Shown here one piece after another: positions 50,586-60,651 of a DNA stretch of 64,000 nucleotides; positions within the stretch are counted from its first letter, which is position 1, and each line of letters opens with the position of its first letter. The stretch comes from Trypanosoma brucei gambiense DAL972 (taxonomy: Eukaryota > Euglenozoa > Kinetoplastea > Trypanosomatida > Trypanosomatidae). The notes under the pieces are model-generated. The model saw only the letters and a program-made list of their open reading frames with translations, searched no databases and was not told the DNA's origin. The stretch is from positions 3,596,001 through 3,660,000 of the forward strand of contig NC_026744.1 of assembly GCF_000210295.1 (NCBI RefSeq). The letters run 5' to 3'. The position numbers and the translations under genes are program-made.

Positions 50586-52070
50586 ATGTCGCGCGATCCG
50601 CCAGGGGAAGGGGGTGAGTCGTCGCCCGTCTGTGCCGACATGAGTATAGATAAGTTTTCTATTCTAACTCCAGAGAAGCAAACCTTCAAGAAGAAAGACC
50701 AATCCAAAGTGGACGGCTTTCTTGACAGGATGCGCCAAAGGATTCATTGCACCTTTTGTGGTGGCGCGAAGTGCAAGCACGAGAATTGGGAATCCTTGAA
50801 GGAGAAGCGATACAAGACGGCAATCGAGGGACTGATATCAAGTTGGGTGGGAGACGATGTAATTGCAAGCCAAAGGCCGTCAACATCTCTCTTCAGAAAG
50901 TATTCGCTTATTGAGCAGTTTCGAGAAAAACGAATCACCGGTGTGTTAAATTTGCAGGAGAAAGGTGAACACGCGAGTTGCGGTCCCGACGGTATCTACG
51001 CATCGACAGGATATAGCTACAGCGGTGAGCAAGACCTTATGAGGCACCAGATTAGTTACTACGAATTCCCTTGGCCTGATATGACGGCCCCGAAACAGGA
51101 CATTGTACTACGTAGTGTCCAAGTAATGGATTCTCATGTTAAGAAATCGGGGAAGGTGCTGGTCCATTGCCACGCCGGTTTGGGTCGCACCGGTCTGATG
51201 ATAGCTTGCTATCTGCTTTATGCACAGAAGATGCCAAGCGCGGATGTAATCGAACTCGTACGGCAAATGCGGCCGGGTGCGATACAAACGTCGAGGCAGG
51301 TGAAATTTATACACGACTTTGAGTCGCACCTGTGGAGGCTCTCACACACGTTTCGTGTTGAGGTATCTGAATCCGCTTTAGATATTGATTTGTTCTTGAA
51401 AAAGCAGCGGCTGCTCCTGCATGGAGACCATGCAGATTCTTATCGTTTTATCCCGATGACAATCCACCTTATTTTGTGTCAGTTGTTAAACCTCACAAAG
51501 GCGAATCCTTCTAACTCGGAGCTGTCCGTTAAATCTCTTGGCTCTGGCAGACTACCGGAAGGATCAGCATTAAATGACGTACGACGCTCCATCAACCGAC
51601 GTACTTTTGATGCAACATCGGTGAATGATGTCAAGCTTCTTAGTTACTTAGTGTGGGATTGGTTCAAGTCCCTCTCATTCCCGGTCTTAACACCTGATGA
51701 AGCTTCCGCAATCGTTGCCTACATGCGCCAACCACCCGGGGAGCGGATCGCACTGCCAACGTTTATAAGGACAACCTTGAGGTTGTCCGTTGTTCAGACA
51801 CTCGGGATGGTCTTGTCAGCATATCACATCATTTGTCTTAACATAAAGGAATCTCTGAAAGTGAGGGCACTACGATGCCTCACGGACTCATTCACCACCG
51901 TGCGTGATGGTGTCACAGTAAGAGGAGAGCCAGGAACGTTTGGACTTCTTTATGAATTCTTTGTAGACTGGGCTAGGTTGGATCAAGGTGGGTGCTTTGA
52001 TCTTGGCGGAGCTGGCTACCAAGACCATACAATTAGTGGGATCGCGGAAGAGTCTGCAGATGTGCTCTGA
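50586..52070 (+). CDS. Dual-specificity/tyrosine phosphatase, PTPDC1-like (494 aa)
   Basis: The catalytic P-loop VHCHAGLGRTG (nucleophile Cys195, Arg201) is intact, with the general-acid region YYEFPWPDMTAP (Asp at about 165). The flanking LNLQEKGEHASCG and IQTSRQVKFIHDF match PTPDC1, a family linked to centrosome and cilium function. An N-terminal cluster CTFCGGAKCKHENW (about 55-68) may bind zinc and is an unusual addition. The C-terminal 250 residues are helical and unassigned. A second in-frame Met at residue 19 could also serve as start. The first ATG directly follows the acceptor AG. Confidence 0.9.
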   Translation: MSRDPPGEGGESSPVCADMSIDKFSILTPEKQTFKKKDQSKVDGFLDRMRQRIHCTFCGGAKCKHENWESLKEKRYKTAIEGLISSWVGDDVIASQRPSTSLFRKYSLIEQFREKRITGVLNLQEKGEHASCGPDGIYASTGYSYSGEQDLMRHQISYYEFPWPDMTAPKQDIVLRSVQVMDSHVKKSGKVLVHCHAGLGRTGLMIACYLLYAQKMPSADVIELVRQMRPGAIQTSRQVKFIHDFESHLWRLSHTFRVEVSESALDIDLFLKKQRLLLHGDHADSYRFIPMTIHLILCQLLNLTKANPSNSELSVKSLGSGRLPEGSALNDVRRSINRRTFDATSVNDVKLLSYLVWDWFKSLSFPVLTPDEASAIVAYMRQPPGERIALPTFIRTTLRLSVVQTLGMVLSAYHIICLNIKESLKVRALRCLTDSFTTVRDGVTVRGEPGTFGLLYEFFVDWARLDQGGCFDLGGAGYQDHTISGIAEESADVL

Positions 52071-53112
52071 GGTTCTTTTCCATCCCTCTCATTTTTTTCA
52101 AACAGACAGCGATCCGTTGTACCTATTTACGATTGTGCGTCCGTGCCTACCTTAAGGTGAATATGTGCTGCGTTGAGACACGGATATTTTACCGTGTAAA
52201 GTACTTTCAAACTACAGATTCTCTATGTGGCTGTGCTAACACGACGAGAGGGTTGCCACCGGCGGCTGAGGACGGCTGATGAAAAAGGAAGATCGAGTGG
52301 AGGGCAATAGTGCTCGGTTCCCTCGCCCTCGGAGACAACGTCGTGTCCTCCTCTAGTATGGTTTTCCCTCTCTTTCGGTACCCTTTAAGCAAATTCTATA
52401 TGTAACACCTATAGATAAATAAAGTGTGCGAGTTCATCTGGCGTTACCTCTGCGATTTGCGTTATTGCGATTCTTCGGATAGACAAATGTATTGCCTTGA
52501 ATACAGTGTATTGGCATCCCGTGGGGGTCCAAGCTGACCTTCTACTCCAATTCTTCTTTGTAGTGTTGCAACTGTAAAAAAAGCAAAAAAATGTTTTGTA
52601 TTTTGCCTGCTGTCCGACTCCACCATGTTGTGGGGGCGGCATTCCCTCCGCACCAGCATCTTCTTCGGTTGTTGAGGGTTCACTGTCCGGTGCTTTCGCT
52701 TTGCGTTCGTTTTGAGGATTACTTCTTAGCGGCCTGCATTGTTTTCCTCATTCCTGATCTCCCGTTGTTCTACCCGCTTTTCTTTTCTTACCATTGTGTA
52801 TGTTTTTTTCTTTTCTTTTTTGTTCCTCGTGTAATCCCCATTTTCTTATTTCTTTATTATTACTACTTAGGGGTAAACCGTGGCCTATGTACTGAGCTTT
52901 TCCACTGATAACGGGCACTTACCTGTGCTCACCGTTGCATTGGGCGGACTTATGTGCGTATTTCATATTTATGCGTTTTTGTTTATTTGCATGCAATTGG
53001 TATTGATGTTGAATTATACCCCTCTTTTATGGTCGGTTTTCGTTTCCCCTCTGCCAATAAGTGTGCATTTTCCCCCTTTCTTTAACTTGCCTATCGTTTT
53101 GTGTAGGGAGCT
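52071..53112. other. Long intergenic region
   Basis: No supported gene over about 1 kb. C/T-rich tracts lie at 52745-52860 and 53040-53100. A frame at 52880-53185 begins with GTG and overlaps the next gene; I discount it. Confidence 0.5.
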
Positions 53113-53919
53113 ATGCTTAGGCGTGTCCCGAGGGTCTTGCAGAAGGGTGAAAGGGGACTTTACTTTCCCATCAATCATCGTATAGTTGACCACAGAATTG
53201 CACCTGGTGTGACTGTAGAAGAGACAGATGTGCAGTCCCGTTACAGGCGGGAGCTGCGCACAAATTTTGCAACGGGCGAGACACGGCAAACGATAGCACC
53301 TCCGTGGAGTGCCCGCGAACGGCCAACGCATTTTTTTTCGCTTCGGCTCCCTTCTAGGAACTCTGTAACCCTGCGAGTAAAGGAAATGCATAACCATTTA
53401 CTTTTTTCTCACCAGCAATGTGCACCGATGCTGGTTTCCCCAACGAAGTTGCACATTACATTGGGAGTGATGACGATTCCCGAGAATTCTCGGGAAGAAC
53501 TTGTGAAAAATATCCAGCAGTCAATGTCTGAGACCTTTGCATGCGTCCAACCGCTGCAACTTCGTTTCAGGGGGCTCGGGACGTTTGACTTCGGTCGCGT
53601 TTTATTTATTCGCGTTGTGCCTGAGGCAGACTTTGGGAGGCTGGAACGTGCTGTTTGCGATATTAGGAGGCGTGTGGGTGGTGTTTTGGGAGTCGACTTG
53701 AAGGGAAATCCTCATGACTCCTACGTCCCACACGTGACGGTGGCGAAGATACGCCCCAATCAACGGCAACAACTTGGAGACACAATACCTCAGTCATTGT
53801 GGGCTGACTACCAGCACCATGATTTTGGTGATGTGACTTTATCGACGGTGGACCTCTGCCGTATGAAGGGTTCACCGGATGGTTATTATCACACCGAGGG
53901 CGCTGTGCACTTATCGTAG
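53113..53919 (+). CDS. 2H phosphodiesterase / AKAP7-type 2'-5' RNA ligase-like protein (268 aa)
   Basis: Both catalytic HxT motifs are present: LHITLGV (His114) and PHVTVAK (His207). Between them lies the expected alpha/beta fold (FDFGRVLFIRVV, then LERAVCDI). The C-terminal MKGSPDGYYHTEGAVHL closely resembles the end of the AKAP7 central domain. Such enzymes cleave 2',5' or cyclic phosphodiesters of RNA or oligonucleotides. The N-terminal 60 residues are basic and could be a mitochondrial presequence (MLRRVPRVLQKG). Confidence 0.88.
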   Translation: MLRRVPRVLQKGERGLYFPINHRIVDHRIAPGVTVEETDVQSRYRRELRTNFATGETRQTIAPPWSARERPTHFFSLRLPSRNSVTLRVKEMHNHLLFSHQQCAPMLVSPTKLHITLGVMTIPENSREELVKNIQQSMSETFACVQPLQLRFRGLGTFDFGRVLFIRVVPEADFGRLERAVCDIRRRVGGVLGVDLKGNPHDSYVPHVTVAKIRPNQRQQLGDTIPQSLWADYQHHDFGDVTLSTVDLCRMKGSPDGYYHTEGAVHLS

Positions 53920-54207
53920 TTGGTGGTTTTGTGTGCGTGTACACACATTCCCATATATTTGTGGAAAGAATTGCCTGGGACCGATGGACAAACTCATATC
54001 ACGCGCTTCTCATTTGCTGCCACCATTGTCAGCGTTGTTTCCACCTTTGTTCTAAAGGTTGGTTTGGGATATCGCAATTTTTAAAAATGAATTTCACTTA
54101 GTGCGCGTTTGTGCTTTCCCTCCTTTCTCATGTGTTTCTTTACGCCTTACTTTCTTTTCACAACGCATCACAGACCAACAAGTGCACAAAGTGGGTAATT
54201 AGTAGGG

Positions 54208-54768
54208 ATGGAAGGGCCCAAGTTAAAGGGCGCGGCGAGATGTGCGGCAGTGGAGAAGGTTGAGTCTAAAACACAACTGTCAATAGCCATATCTGAGAAG
54301 CATAAGGCACAACTGCGAGAGGCGTTTGATTTCTTTGACTCAGACGGTACTGGCCGCATCAATGCGCAGGATGTTAAAGTTGCTTTTTGCGCTCTTGGCT
54401 ATGAGGTGGGGAAGGAGGAGTTAACTCACCTCCTTCGACAGGTTGGCGCGTCCACTACTGGAGTGATTGACTTCAATGATTTTTACAGCGTTATTATCGC
54501 GAAAATAATGCAACGTGAAAATCGTTCTGAGGCTATACGTGCCTTCAAATTAATAGATACAGGTGAGAAGGGGTATATAAATGTAGATGATCTTCGTCCC
54601 ATCGCTGCCTCGCTACAAATGAACTTGACAGATGATGAATTGGCGGAGATGGTTCTCTTCGCACATCCTTCTGCAACGTACAGTAAAGCTGACACGGAAA
54701 TGAAGGACCCTCTCACAGTGAGCGAGGAGGAGTTCCTGAAGCTAATGAATCGAGCCCATGTGTACTAA
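54208..54768 (+). CDS. Centrin-like EF-hand protein (186 aa)
   Basis: Centrins are small calcium-binding proteins of basal bodies and the bilobe. The layout is an about 28-residue N-terminal extension followed by four EF-hand positions. EF1 (DSDGTGRINAQD) is near-canonical; EF2 (ASTTGVIDFNDF) and EF3 (DTGEKGYINVDD) have lost ligands; EF4 carries an insertion and is degenerate. The start of EF1, LREAFDFFDSDGTGRI, and the following ALGYEVGKEEL match centrins rather than calmodulin (LREAF.FFD.DGTG.I + AL.. pattern). T. brucei encodes five centrins, and this divergent one could be among them, but I cannot assign the number with certainty. Confidence 0.83.
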   Translation: MEGPKLKGAARCAAVEKVESKTQLSIAISEKHKAQLREAFDFFDSDGTGRINAQDVKVAFCALGYEVGKEELTHLLRQVGASTTGVIDFNDFYSVIIAKIMQRENRSEAIRAFKLIDTGEKGYINVDDLRPIAASLQMNLTDDELAEMVLFAHPSATYSKADTEMKDPLTVSEEEFLKLMNRAHVY

Positions 54769-55000
54769 AAAAAAAAGAAGACTGTAACAACACTACCTCT
54801 TTGACCTATCCATGTATAAAATATATCATTCAAATATGTGCGTCAAAGTCACAGCTATGGCAATATTTATAAATGCAGCCGCTCTTTCTGCGTGATAGGG
54901 GAGGGGATATGCGGGGTTTTCCCTATTTTTTGTCGTTTAGTGTGTGCTAGTTAGGGTGTGGGGCGTTTTGTATCGTGTTGCATGAACGTGACTGCATAAA

Positions 55001-55798
55001 ATGTCCGTTGTTGGTGTCTCTTCCTATTTTCTCTGGACCCAAAAGGGGAATACCGTGCTGCCGTTGGTTCGCGGTAGCGGGTTTCTGGTTCCCTTTCAGA
55101 AACTTAACGGTTTTTATAAGTACCATGTGCTGAGCGCGGCGCATGTAACTTGCCCCGTTAGATACCGGCAGGTGTACGGCAATACGGTTGGGCTGCGGGC
55201 AATCGGGGAGCGACACGTAAGCACGCGACTGTTGAAACTGGGCGCGGGTCCCGCGCTGGAAGCATCGATTGATATGGAGTTTACACAGAATTATCTTCCT
55301 AACGTGGATGTATCGTCCCTCAGATGCAAGGACGAGAAGCAGATGAACGAACTGGGTCTAGAGGCAGTTAAGCTGGACATGGATCCAATTGAAGACGGGA
55401 CGGAGCTCATATTCCGGGGAGTAGAAGCGTCGGAGGAGAGGAGCAATCCCAACGATGACGGCCTTCGTCTCTCAGAGGTTTCCATTCCTGGGGAATGCAA
55501 GGCAGCATTTGTGTCAACTGATTACGGTACAGTGGTTCTTGCTTCTTTAAAGTCAGCGCTCTCGCTTAGTATGTGTGGCGGGCCTGTCATACGCAAATCC
55601 AGTGGTGGTTGTGTTGGTGTGATCGTTGCGAAGGCGATGAGTAGTCCTCCCCCGCGTGATCCGCATGTGCGTTCACTCTACGGGGACCCATGGTTGGATT
55701 TGTCGGAGCACAAGGATCTTCGGGGGTTGGGGGAACTGAGCGCGGCCTTTGTTCCTGTATGTGAATTTTACGGCCCGCTCCGGCGGTGTGAAATGTGA
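55001..55798 (+). CDS. Trypsin-fold (PA clan) protein with Cys at the nucleophile position (265 aa)
   Basis: The N-terminal part shows GSGFLVPF and HVLSAAHVT, matching the trypsin/HtrA catalytic His region (His48). NVDVSSLR (Asp103) fits the Asp position. The nucleophile loop reads SMCGGPVIR (Cys192), aligned to the usual G-D-S-G-G-P, so the serine is replaced by cysteine while the oxyanion glycines remain. The next strand, GGCVGVIVAKAM, is also standard. This gives a complete His-Asp-Cys triad as in chymotrypsin-like cysteine proteases, or a pseudo-enzyme. No signal peptide is visible; the protein appears soluble and intracellular. Assignment is by motif recognition. Confidence 0.78.
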   Translation: MSVVGVSSYFLWTQKGNTVLPLVRGSGFLVPFQKLNGFYKYHVLSAAHVTCPVRYRQVYGNTVGLRAIGERHVSTRLLKLGAGPALEASIDMEFTQNYLPNVDVSSLRCKDEKQMNELGLEAVKLDMDPIEDGTELIFRGVEASEERSNPNDDGLRLSEVSIPGECKAAFVSTDYGTVVLASLKSALSLSMCGGPVIRKSSGGCVGVIVAKAMSSPPPRDPHVRSLYGDPWLDLSEHKDLRGLGELSAAFVPVCEFYGPLRRCEM

Positions 55799-56107
55799 AA
55801 AACACAAAGAATCCCCTCTTAGTGCGGTCGTGCCTCATTTCTCTACTTTCTGTCGCGCTGGCGTCGCGACGCTTCGGGTGCATGGTTGAGTAAGATCATT
55901 TTTTTTCTTTCCAAATGACGGTGCTGCCTTGATTACTCTGGTGACACAAATAATCGTCTACCTTTCTCTCCCATTTCCCCCCATTCATTTCGTGTCTGTT
56001 ACTCCTCTCGTTGTTCGTTTTATTGTGTAATGGGTTCAAGTGTTACTGTCTGTTGTCTCGTGGAAGTTAGCATTTGTAGTGTCGGCTCATTCAGGAGTGG
56101 GTTTAAC
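55799..56107. other. Spacer and leader of the kinesin gene
   Basis: A C/T-rich stretch at about 55965-56020 is followed by the first AG at 56039-56040. The in-frame ATG at 56030 lies before that AG and is therefore unlikely to be in the mature mRNA if it is the acceptor. Confidence 0.5.
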
Positions 56108-59100
56108 ATGTCTAAGAAACACCAGGGGGCGGAGAACATTCGGGTGGTTATTCGCTGCCGTAATCTGTTGGGATTTGAAACAGAGAGGGGTGACAAGGCC
56201 CTTGTGCGGCTTGATCTTGCTACTAACCAGGTTATCGTGCAGCATCCAATTGGTGACGCTGATGTTTTTGCATTTGATGCCGTATATAACAACACTTACA
56301 CCCAGCGTGATCTCTTTCTGCAGGAGGTGCAGCCGCTTGTTGAGGCGGTTTTGCAAGGGTATAACGCAACGGTCTTTGCTTATGGACAGTCTGGCTCCGG
56401 TAAGACACACACAATGACTGGTAAACTGAATGATCAGGAAATGTGGGGTATGATGCCGCAGGTTGTAAATCACCTCTTCAACGAGATCAAGAAACTTACG
56501 TCAGCAACAAGAACGTACAAAGTAAAGGTCTCTTATATAGAATTGTATAACGGCAAATCGCGCGACCTCCTTTCAGCTAAACAGGGTAATCTTGAGATTA
56601 AACAGAATATGGCGAAAAACTTCTACGTCAAGGGTGCGGAGATGCCGGAGGTGACGAACTTTGGTGAGGCTCTTCGTTGGTTTAACGCTGGAACGGATCG
56701 TCGACAGACCGCATCAACGGACCTTAACGATAATAGCAGTCGATCGCACTCGCTATTTACCCTCCAGGTGGAACAGTTTGACTTTGAACAGGATCCCAGC
56801 GCACCGATAGTTCTCACGAGCAAAATTAACCTCGTGGACCTTGCTGGGTCGGAGAAGCTAAGTAAGACAAACGCTACCGGAGAAACCGCAAAGGAGGGTT
56901 GCAACATTAACTTGTCACTTTCTGCGCTGGCAACTGTCATCGACACTATTGTGAAGGGAGGCAAGCACATTCCCTACCGTGGATCGCCCTTGACGATGCT
57001 CCTGAAGGACTCGTTAGGTGGAAACGCGAAGACTGTTATGTTTGCTAACATTGGTCCTTCGGACAAGAATATTTCCGAAACTATATCCACTCTTAGATTT
57101 GCTCTTCGAGCGAAGGAGATCGAGAACAAACCTATCAAGAACTTGGACCCAAAGGATGCACGCATCCAGGACTTACTTGACCAAATTGCAGATCTGAAGA
57201 GTCGCATGGGAGATGTTGATCTCAACAAAGAGGACCAACTTAAACAGCGCATAGAGGAACTAGAGATTGAAAATGCGGATCTCCGTGGGGGTAGTGACAA
57301 GAACAATCTCGAACTTGAAGAAAATTGCCGGAATCTTCAGGCACAATTGGAGAAGGTAAATGAAGCGCTTGTAGAGAAGCAGAAAGAGGTTGCGAAGGAG
57401 GTAGACGCCCGTGCGATGGTGGAGTGGAATCTTCAAAATGAAACGAGCCATGTTCAGGACTTGCGCTCTGTTGCTATTAATTTTATCAGGCGGGTCTGTT
57501 CAGAGAGTCAGTTGAAAGATATACGCGCCAAAATGCCCCAGGATGGTTCGTATAACGTTAAGGACGAAACATGGGACGTGAAAGAGATACGGTTCTGCCT
57601 TGACGAGTTCACTGCAATGTATGAATCAATGAGAACATCGTCGTACACGCGGGAGGACTTGGAGCAGTACGCACAGAAGGCAGCGGTGAGCCTCCAAGAG
57701 CAGGCACAGCGGCAACTCCATGAGGCTGTGCGCTCCCGTGACGAGTTGGCGCGGCAGCGCCAGGAGGACTCTGCTAAGCGGGCTGCTGAAAGTGAGTTAC
57801 TCTCGCAGCTGAAGGTGGAGGTTAATTCTCTCAAGGATGAAAACGCGAAGTTGCGCGATAAGATTGAGCGCGATCAGGAACGGATTAAAGCCAAGGTGGC
57901 TAAGAGTAAAGAGGAATATAAGACAGTGGCGGAGCAGTTGGAGCGCACCAAGTCCGTGGTAACAGAGAAGGAGAGGGACATAGAGCGGTTGAAGAAGATG
58001 CTCGAAGAAAGTGGTAGCAGCACGCCGGGAAACACGCAGTCAGCGTGGGCTACCAGCGAGGAACGCGCCAATCTCTTGCGAATGTTGGAGGAGGAGAAAA
58101 ATGCAAGGAAGGATTTAGAGTCGTGTGTGAGGGAGACGAACGTTTCGCTTCGTCGGTACGGTGTGTGTATCAGCCAGTCCAAAGCTCCTGCAACTAGTGA
58201 GGGTGAATCCGCTGCCGAGAATGCCGAAGCCTTCATTCTCCAGGCTGCATCTGAAGAGCCTATTGACGGTGACCTCTATTCTCAGTTCCAGCAGCAGATA
58301 CGAGTGATGCAGCGCCTGACACAACTTCGTCACCAGCAGCAGAAGAAACTAGGCGATATGGTAAAGAAATACGAGCTCCTCAAGACAGGAAAGGTAACCT
58401 CGAATCACGTCGCCCCGCCCGGAGCTGCGGCGCAAGGGGGTGGTGTGGATGAAACAACGGCTCAGCAAATCAAAGAGTTACTGCGGAAGAAAGATGATGA
58501 AATTGAACGGATAACACAAGAAAAGGAGAAGACCTGTGATAAGATTGTGAAAAAGCTGAACAAAAGTGAAATGAAAATCAGGGAGTTGGAGACAGCACTC
58601 GAAGAGGAACGTGCACAATTTACAGAGGAGCGTCAGGTGCTGGATAGTGAGAATCAGGAACTTCAGAAATTCAACCAGCAGCTGTCCGTAGAAGTGGAGA
58701 TGCTTCGTGCTCAGCTGAATGTTGTTAAGGAGGAGATGTCCTCTTTGGAGCGAGCGAAGGCGGCTGAGTTGGAGCGGTGGAAAGAAGAGGAAGAGGACTA
58801 CAACACGCGGATTAATGAGATGCGTTCCAGCATGTCTGCGTACGATGAGCTGCAAAAGAGCTATGATCGGTTGCAGCAGCAACTCCAGCACGCCGAGGCT
58901 GCACTGAAAGAGAAGACTGACAATCTCGAAAATAATAGGCAGATTATTAAGTGGTCGAATTCCCTCCTTTCTGCGGAGAAAGAGAAGGTGGAGCAAATGG
59001 AAATGATGATGAAGCGACAGGAGGAGGAGATGCGCCGGCATGAGGAGCAACTTCGCTCTGAAATGGTGGATGAGATCAATAAGCAGGTGGTGGCGAACAA

Positions 59101-59377
59101 CCGCCGCCTACAGGACCAGGCCGCCCAGTTTCAGGATATTATTTCTCAAGAACAAGAAAAACAGAAGTCTATCGTAAAGAAGGTTAAAGCCGCAAGAAAA
59201 GACGCCCAAAAAGCAGCGCAACGGTACGATGAGATGATTCTGGAGAATGAGTCACTGTTGTCCAAGCTGGAGGAGTTGAAGGTGAACTCTATGCGTATCT
59301 TCTTGGAAAAACAGGAGGCACAAAGGGAGCTGGACGCGTTACGTCCGTCACGAGTCGCCGCGACGCGGCGTCTCTGA
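56108..59377 (+). CDS. N-terminal-motor kinesin with long coiled coil, kinesin-2-like (1,089 aa)
   Basis: The motor domain occupies about residues 10-350 from this start: P-loop GQSGSGKT, switch I NDNSSRSH, switch II VDLAGSEK, and the microtubule-binding YRGSPLTMLLKDSLGG. After a short neck comes an almost continuous coiled coil, interrupted near 560-680, to a short basic tail. The sequence VVIRCRNLLGFE, NKTHTMTG-type loop and ALSTLRFA-type region resemble kinesin-2 (KIN2B-like in T. brucei), which drives intraflagellar transport in other eukaryotes. Subfamily assignment is moderate. An earlier ATG at 56030 gives 26 more residues, but it precedes the first AG after the pyrimidine tract. Confidence 0.9.
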   Translation: MSKKHQGAENIRVVIRCRNLLGFETERGDKALVRLDLATNQVIVQHPIGDADVFAFDAVYNNTYTQRDLFLQEVQPLVEAVLQGYNATVFAYGQSGSGKTHTMTGKLNDQEMWGMMPQVVNHLFNEIKKLTSATRTYKVKVSYIELYNGKSRDLLSAKQGNLEIKQNMAKNFYVKGAEMPEVTNFGEALRWFNAGTDRRQTASTDLNDNSSRSHSLFTLQVEQFDFEQDPSAPIVLTSKINLVDLAGSEKLSKTNATGETAKEGCNINLSLSALATVIDTIVKGGKHIPYRGSPLTMLLKDSLGGNAKTVMFANIGPSDKNISETISTLRFALRAKEIENKPIKNLDPKDARIQDLLDQIADLKSRMGDVDLNKEDQLKQRIEELEIENADLRGGSDKNNLELEENCRNLQAQLEKVNEALVEKQKEVAKEVDARAMVEWNLQNETSHVQDLRSVAINFIRRVCSESQLKDIRAKMPQDGSYNVKDETWDVKEIRFCLDEFTAMYESMRTSSYTREDLEQYAQKAAVSLQEQAQRQLHEAVRSRDELARQRQEDSAKRAAESELLSQLKVEVNSLKDENAKLRDKIERDQERIKAKVAKSKEEYKTVAEQLERTKSVVTEKERDIERLKKMLEESGSSTPGNTQSAWATSEERANLLRMLEEEKNARKDLESCVRETNVSLRRYGVCISQSKAPATSEGESAAENAEAFILQAASEEPIDGDLYSQFQQQIRVMQRLTQLRHQQQKKLGDMVKKYELLKTGKVTSNHVAPPGAAAQGGGVDETTAQQIKELLRKKDDEIERITQEKEKTCDKIVKKLNKSEMKIRELETALEEERAQFTEERQVLDSENQELQKFNQQLSVEVEMLRAQLNVVKEEMSSLERAKAAELERWKEEEEDYNTRINEMRSSMSAYDELQKSYDRLQQQLQHAEAALKEKTDNLENNRQIIKWSNSLLSAEKEKVEQMEMMMKRQEEEMRRHEEQLRSEMVDEINKQVVANNRRLQDQAAQFQDIISQEQEKQKSIVKKVKAARKDAQKAAQRYDEMILENESLLSKLEELKVNSMRIFLEKQEAQRELDALRPSRVAATRRL

Positions 59378-59970
59378 TAGTGAAGTAAAATAACTTAGGT
59401 GGGTGGAGTGCATATATGGGAGGCCACGCCTACACCAGCACACGCACACACGTACACACGCACAAACACATGTGATTGCACATTTAATATGTTCCGTACA
59501 CTCAAATGTACTTAGTATATGTTTAGGTGTATCTAGCCTATGTGTACATATAAGTGTGTGTGTGTGTGTGTGTGCATTAGTAGAGTTGGGTAGCTGCTTA
59601 CAGCTCCGATATTGGTGTTTATTTTTCCTTCCTGCTACTTCGGTGTGTCTGGTTATAAGTGGTACCGAGGTGGTGAGGCAAGTGCCGACTTGTTGAGTTG
59701 TATGAGGAGAAACAGTGTTATGATATTGTGCTATTGGAAAGATAATAACGGTGACAAGATACGTTTTGCTGTTGCGGATTGCTTTTCCCCCCTCTTTTTT
59801 CCCTCTCTAACGATTTTCCTTTTTTTTTTTTTTGCTGGCGGGGGTATGTGAGTTCCCTTCAAGAACTTGTGTGCGCATTCCAGTGAGTGCTCTTTCTTCA
59901 CTTTCATCTGATATTGTCACCATTTCTACACGCTCGTTCTCTACTATATTTCCCCGTATGTCATTAGCAA
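59378..59970. other. Intergenic region with dinucleotide repeats
   Basis: No supported gene. It contains a CA-type simple repeat (about 59437-59472), a TG repeat (about 59554-59574) and a T-rich tract (59819-59833). Pyrimidine-rich sequence precedes IMP3. Confidence 0.6.
59554..59574. repeat. TG dinucleotide repeat
   Basis: About ten tandem TG units in the kinesin 3' region. Polymorphism between strains is likely for such tracts. Confidence 0.85.
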
Positions 59971-60651
59971 ATGGTGCGGGACACGAGTCGACATGTGTCT
60001 GTTGTAAAATCCAGACCGACCAAGGAGGCAGTGAAGGAGCAGGAAACAGCTTTGAAGCGCAGTAAGCGCAGCAAATTCACACCGAAATCTTCCCACAGTA
60101 AAGGGAACCCCATCCACAGAACGTTGAAGTATCATGAGAAGAAGCTCCTCCGCAAGCATGATTTCATGCAATACCCGCAAGACAATTGGCACGAGCCCTT
60201 CTGTATTACAAAATATCATTTAGAGGATCGTGAAGATTACCGCCGTTACCTGCGTCTAGTGGGACTCATTCGACAACTGTTGACACATCTTCGCTACCTC
60301 CCAGCTGATAGTAAGATACGGATACAAATAACGCAACAGATTCTGGACAAACTTTATGCTATGGGTTTGATTAACGAAAAACTTGGACTTGCTGAGGTTG
60401 ACAAGGTCGGTGTCGAAGTATTTTGTAAGCGGCGGCTTCCAACAGTTCTCCGTGATCTTAACATGGCTCCTAACTGCAAGATTGCGGCAGATTTTGTGCA
60501 TCATGGCCATGTGAGAGTAGGAACTTCTCAAATTAGGGACCCCGCGTTTCTTGTTCCAAGAGACTTGGAGGATTACGTCACGTGGATGCCCGGTTCAAAG
60601 GTGAAGCAACACGTGGACACATTTAACGTACAGCGGGACGATTACGAGTAA
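59971..60651 (+). CDS. IMP3: U3 snoRNP protein IMP3 (226 aa)
   Basis: A component of the small-subunit processome that helps U3 snoRNA pair with pre-rRNA. After an about 40-residue basic N-terminal extension, the conserved core begins LKYHEKKLLRKHDFMQYP and continues with REDYRRYLRLVGLIR. The S4 RNA-binding region contains FCKRRLPTVLRDLNMA and FVHHGHVRVGTSQIRDPAF. The end EDYVTWMPGSKVKQHV matches the family very well. It is about 40 residues longer than human IMP3 because of the N-terminal extension. Confidence 0.96.
   Translation: MVRDTSRHVSVVKSRPTKEAVKEQETALKRSKRSKFTPKSSHSKGNPIHRTLKYHEKKLLRKHDFMQYPQDNWHEPFCITKYHLEDREDYRRYLRLVGLIRQLLTHLRYLPADSKIRIQITQQILDKLYAMGLINEKLGLAEVDKVGVEVFCKRRLPTVLRDLNMAPNCKIAADFVHHGHVRVGTSQIRDPAFLVPRDLEDYVTWMPGSKVKQHVDTFNVQRDDYE

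Noticed and set aside
52880..53185. 101-codon hydrophobic frame before the 2H phosphodiesterase
   Set aside because: It starts with GTG, overlaps the better-supported downstream gene and consists largely of translated pyrimidine tract.
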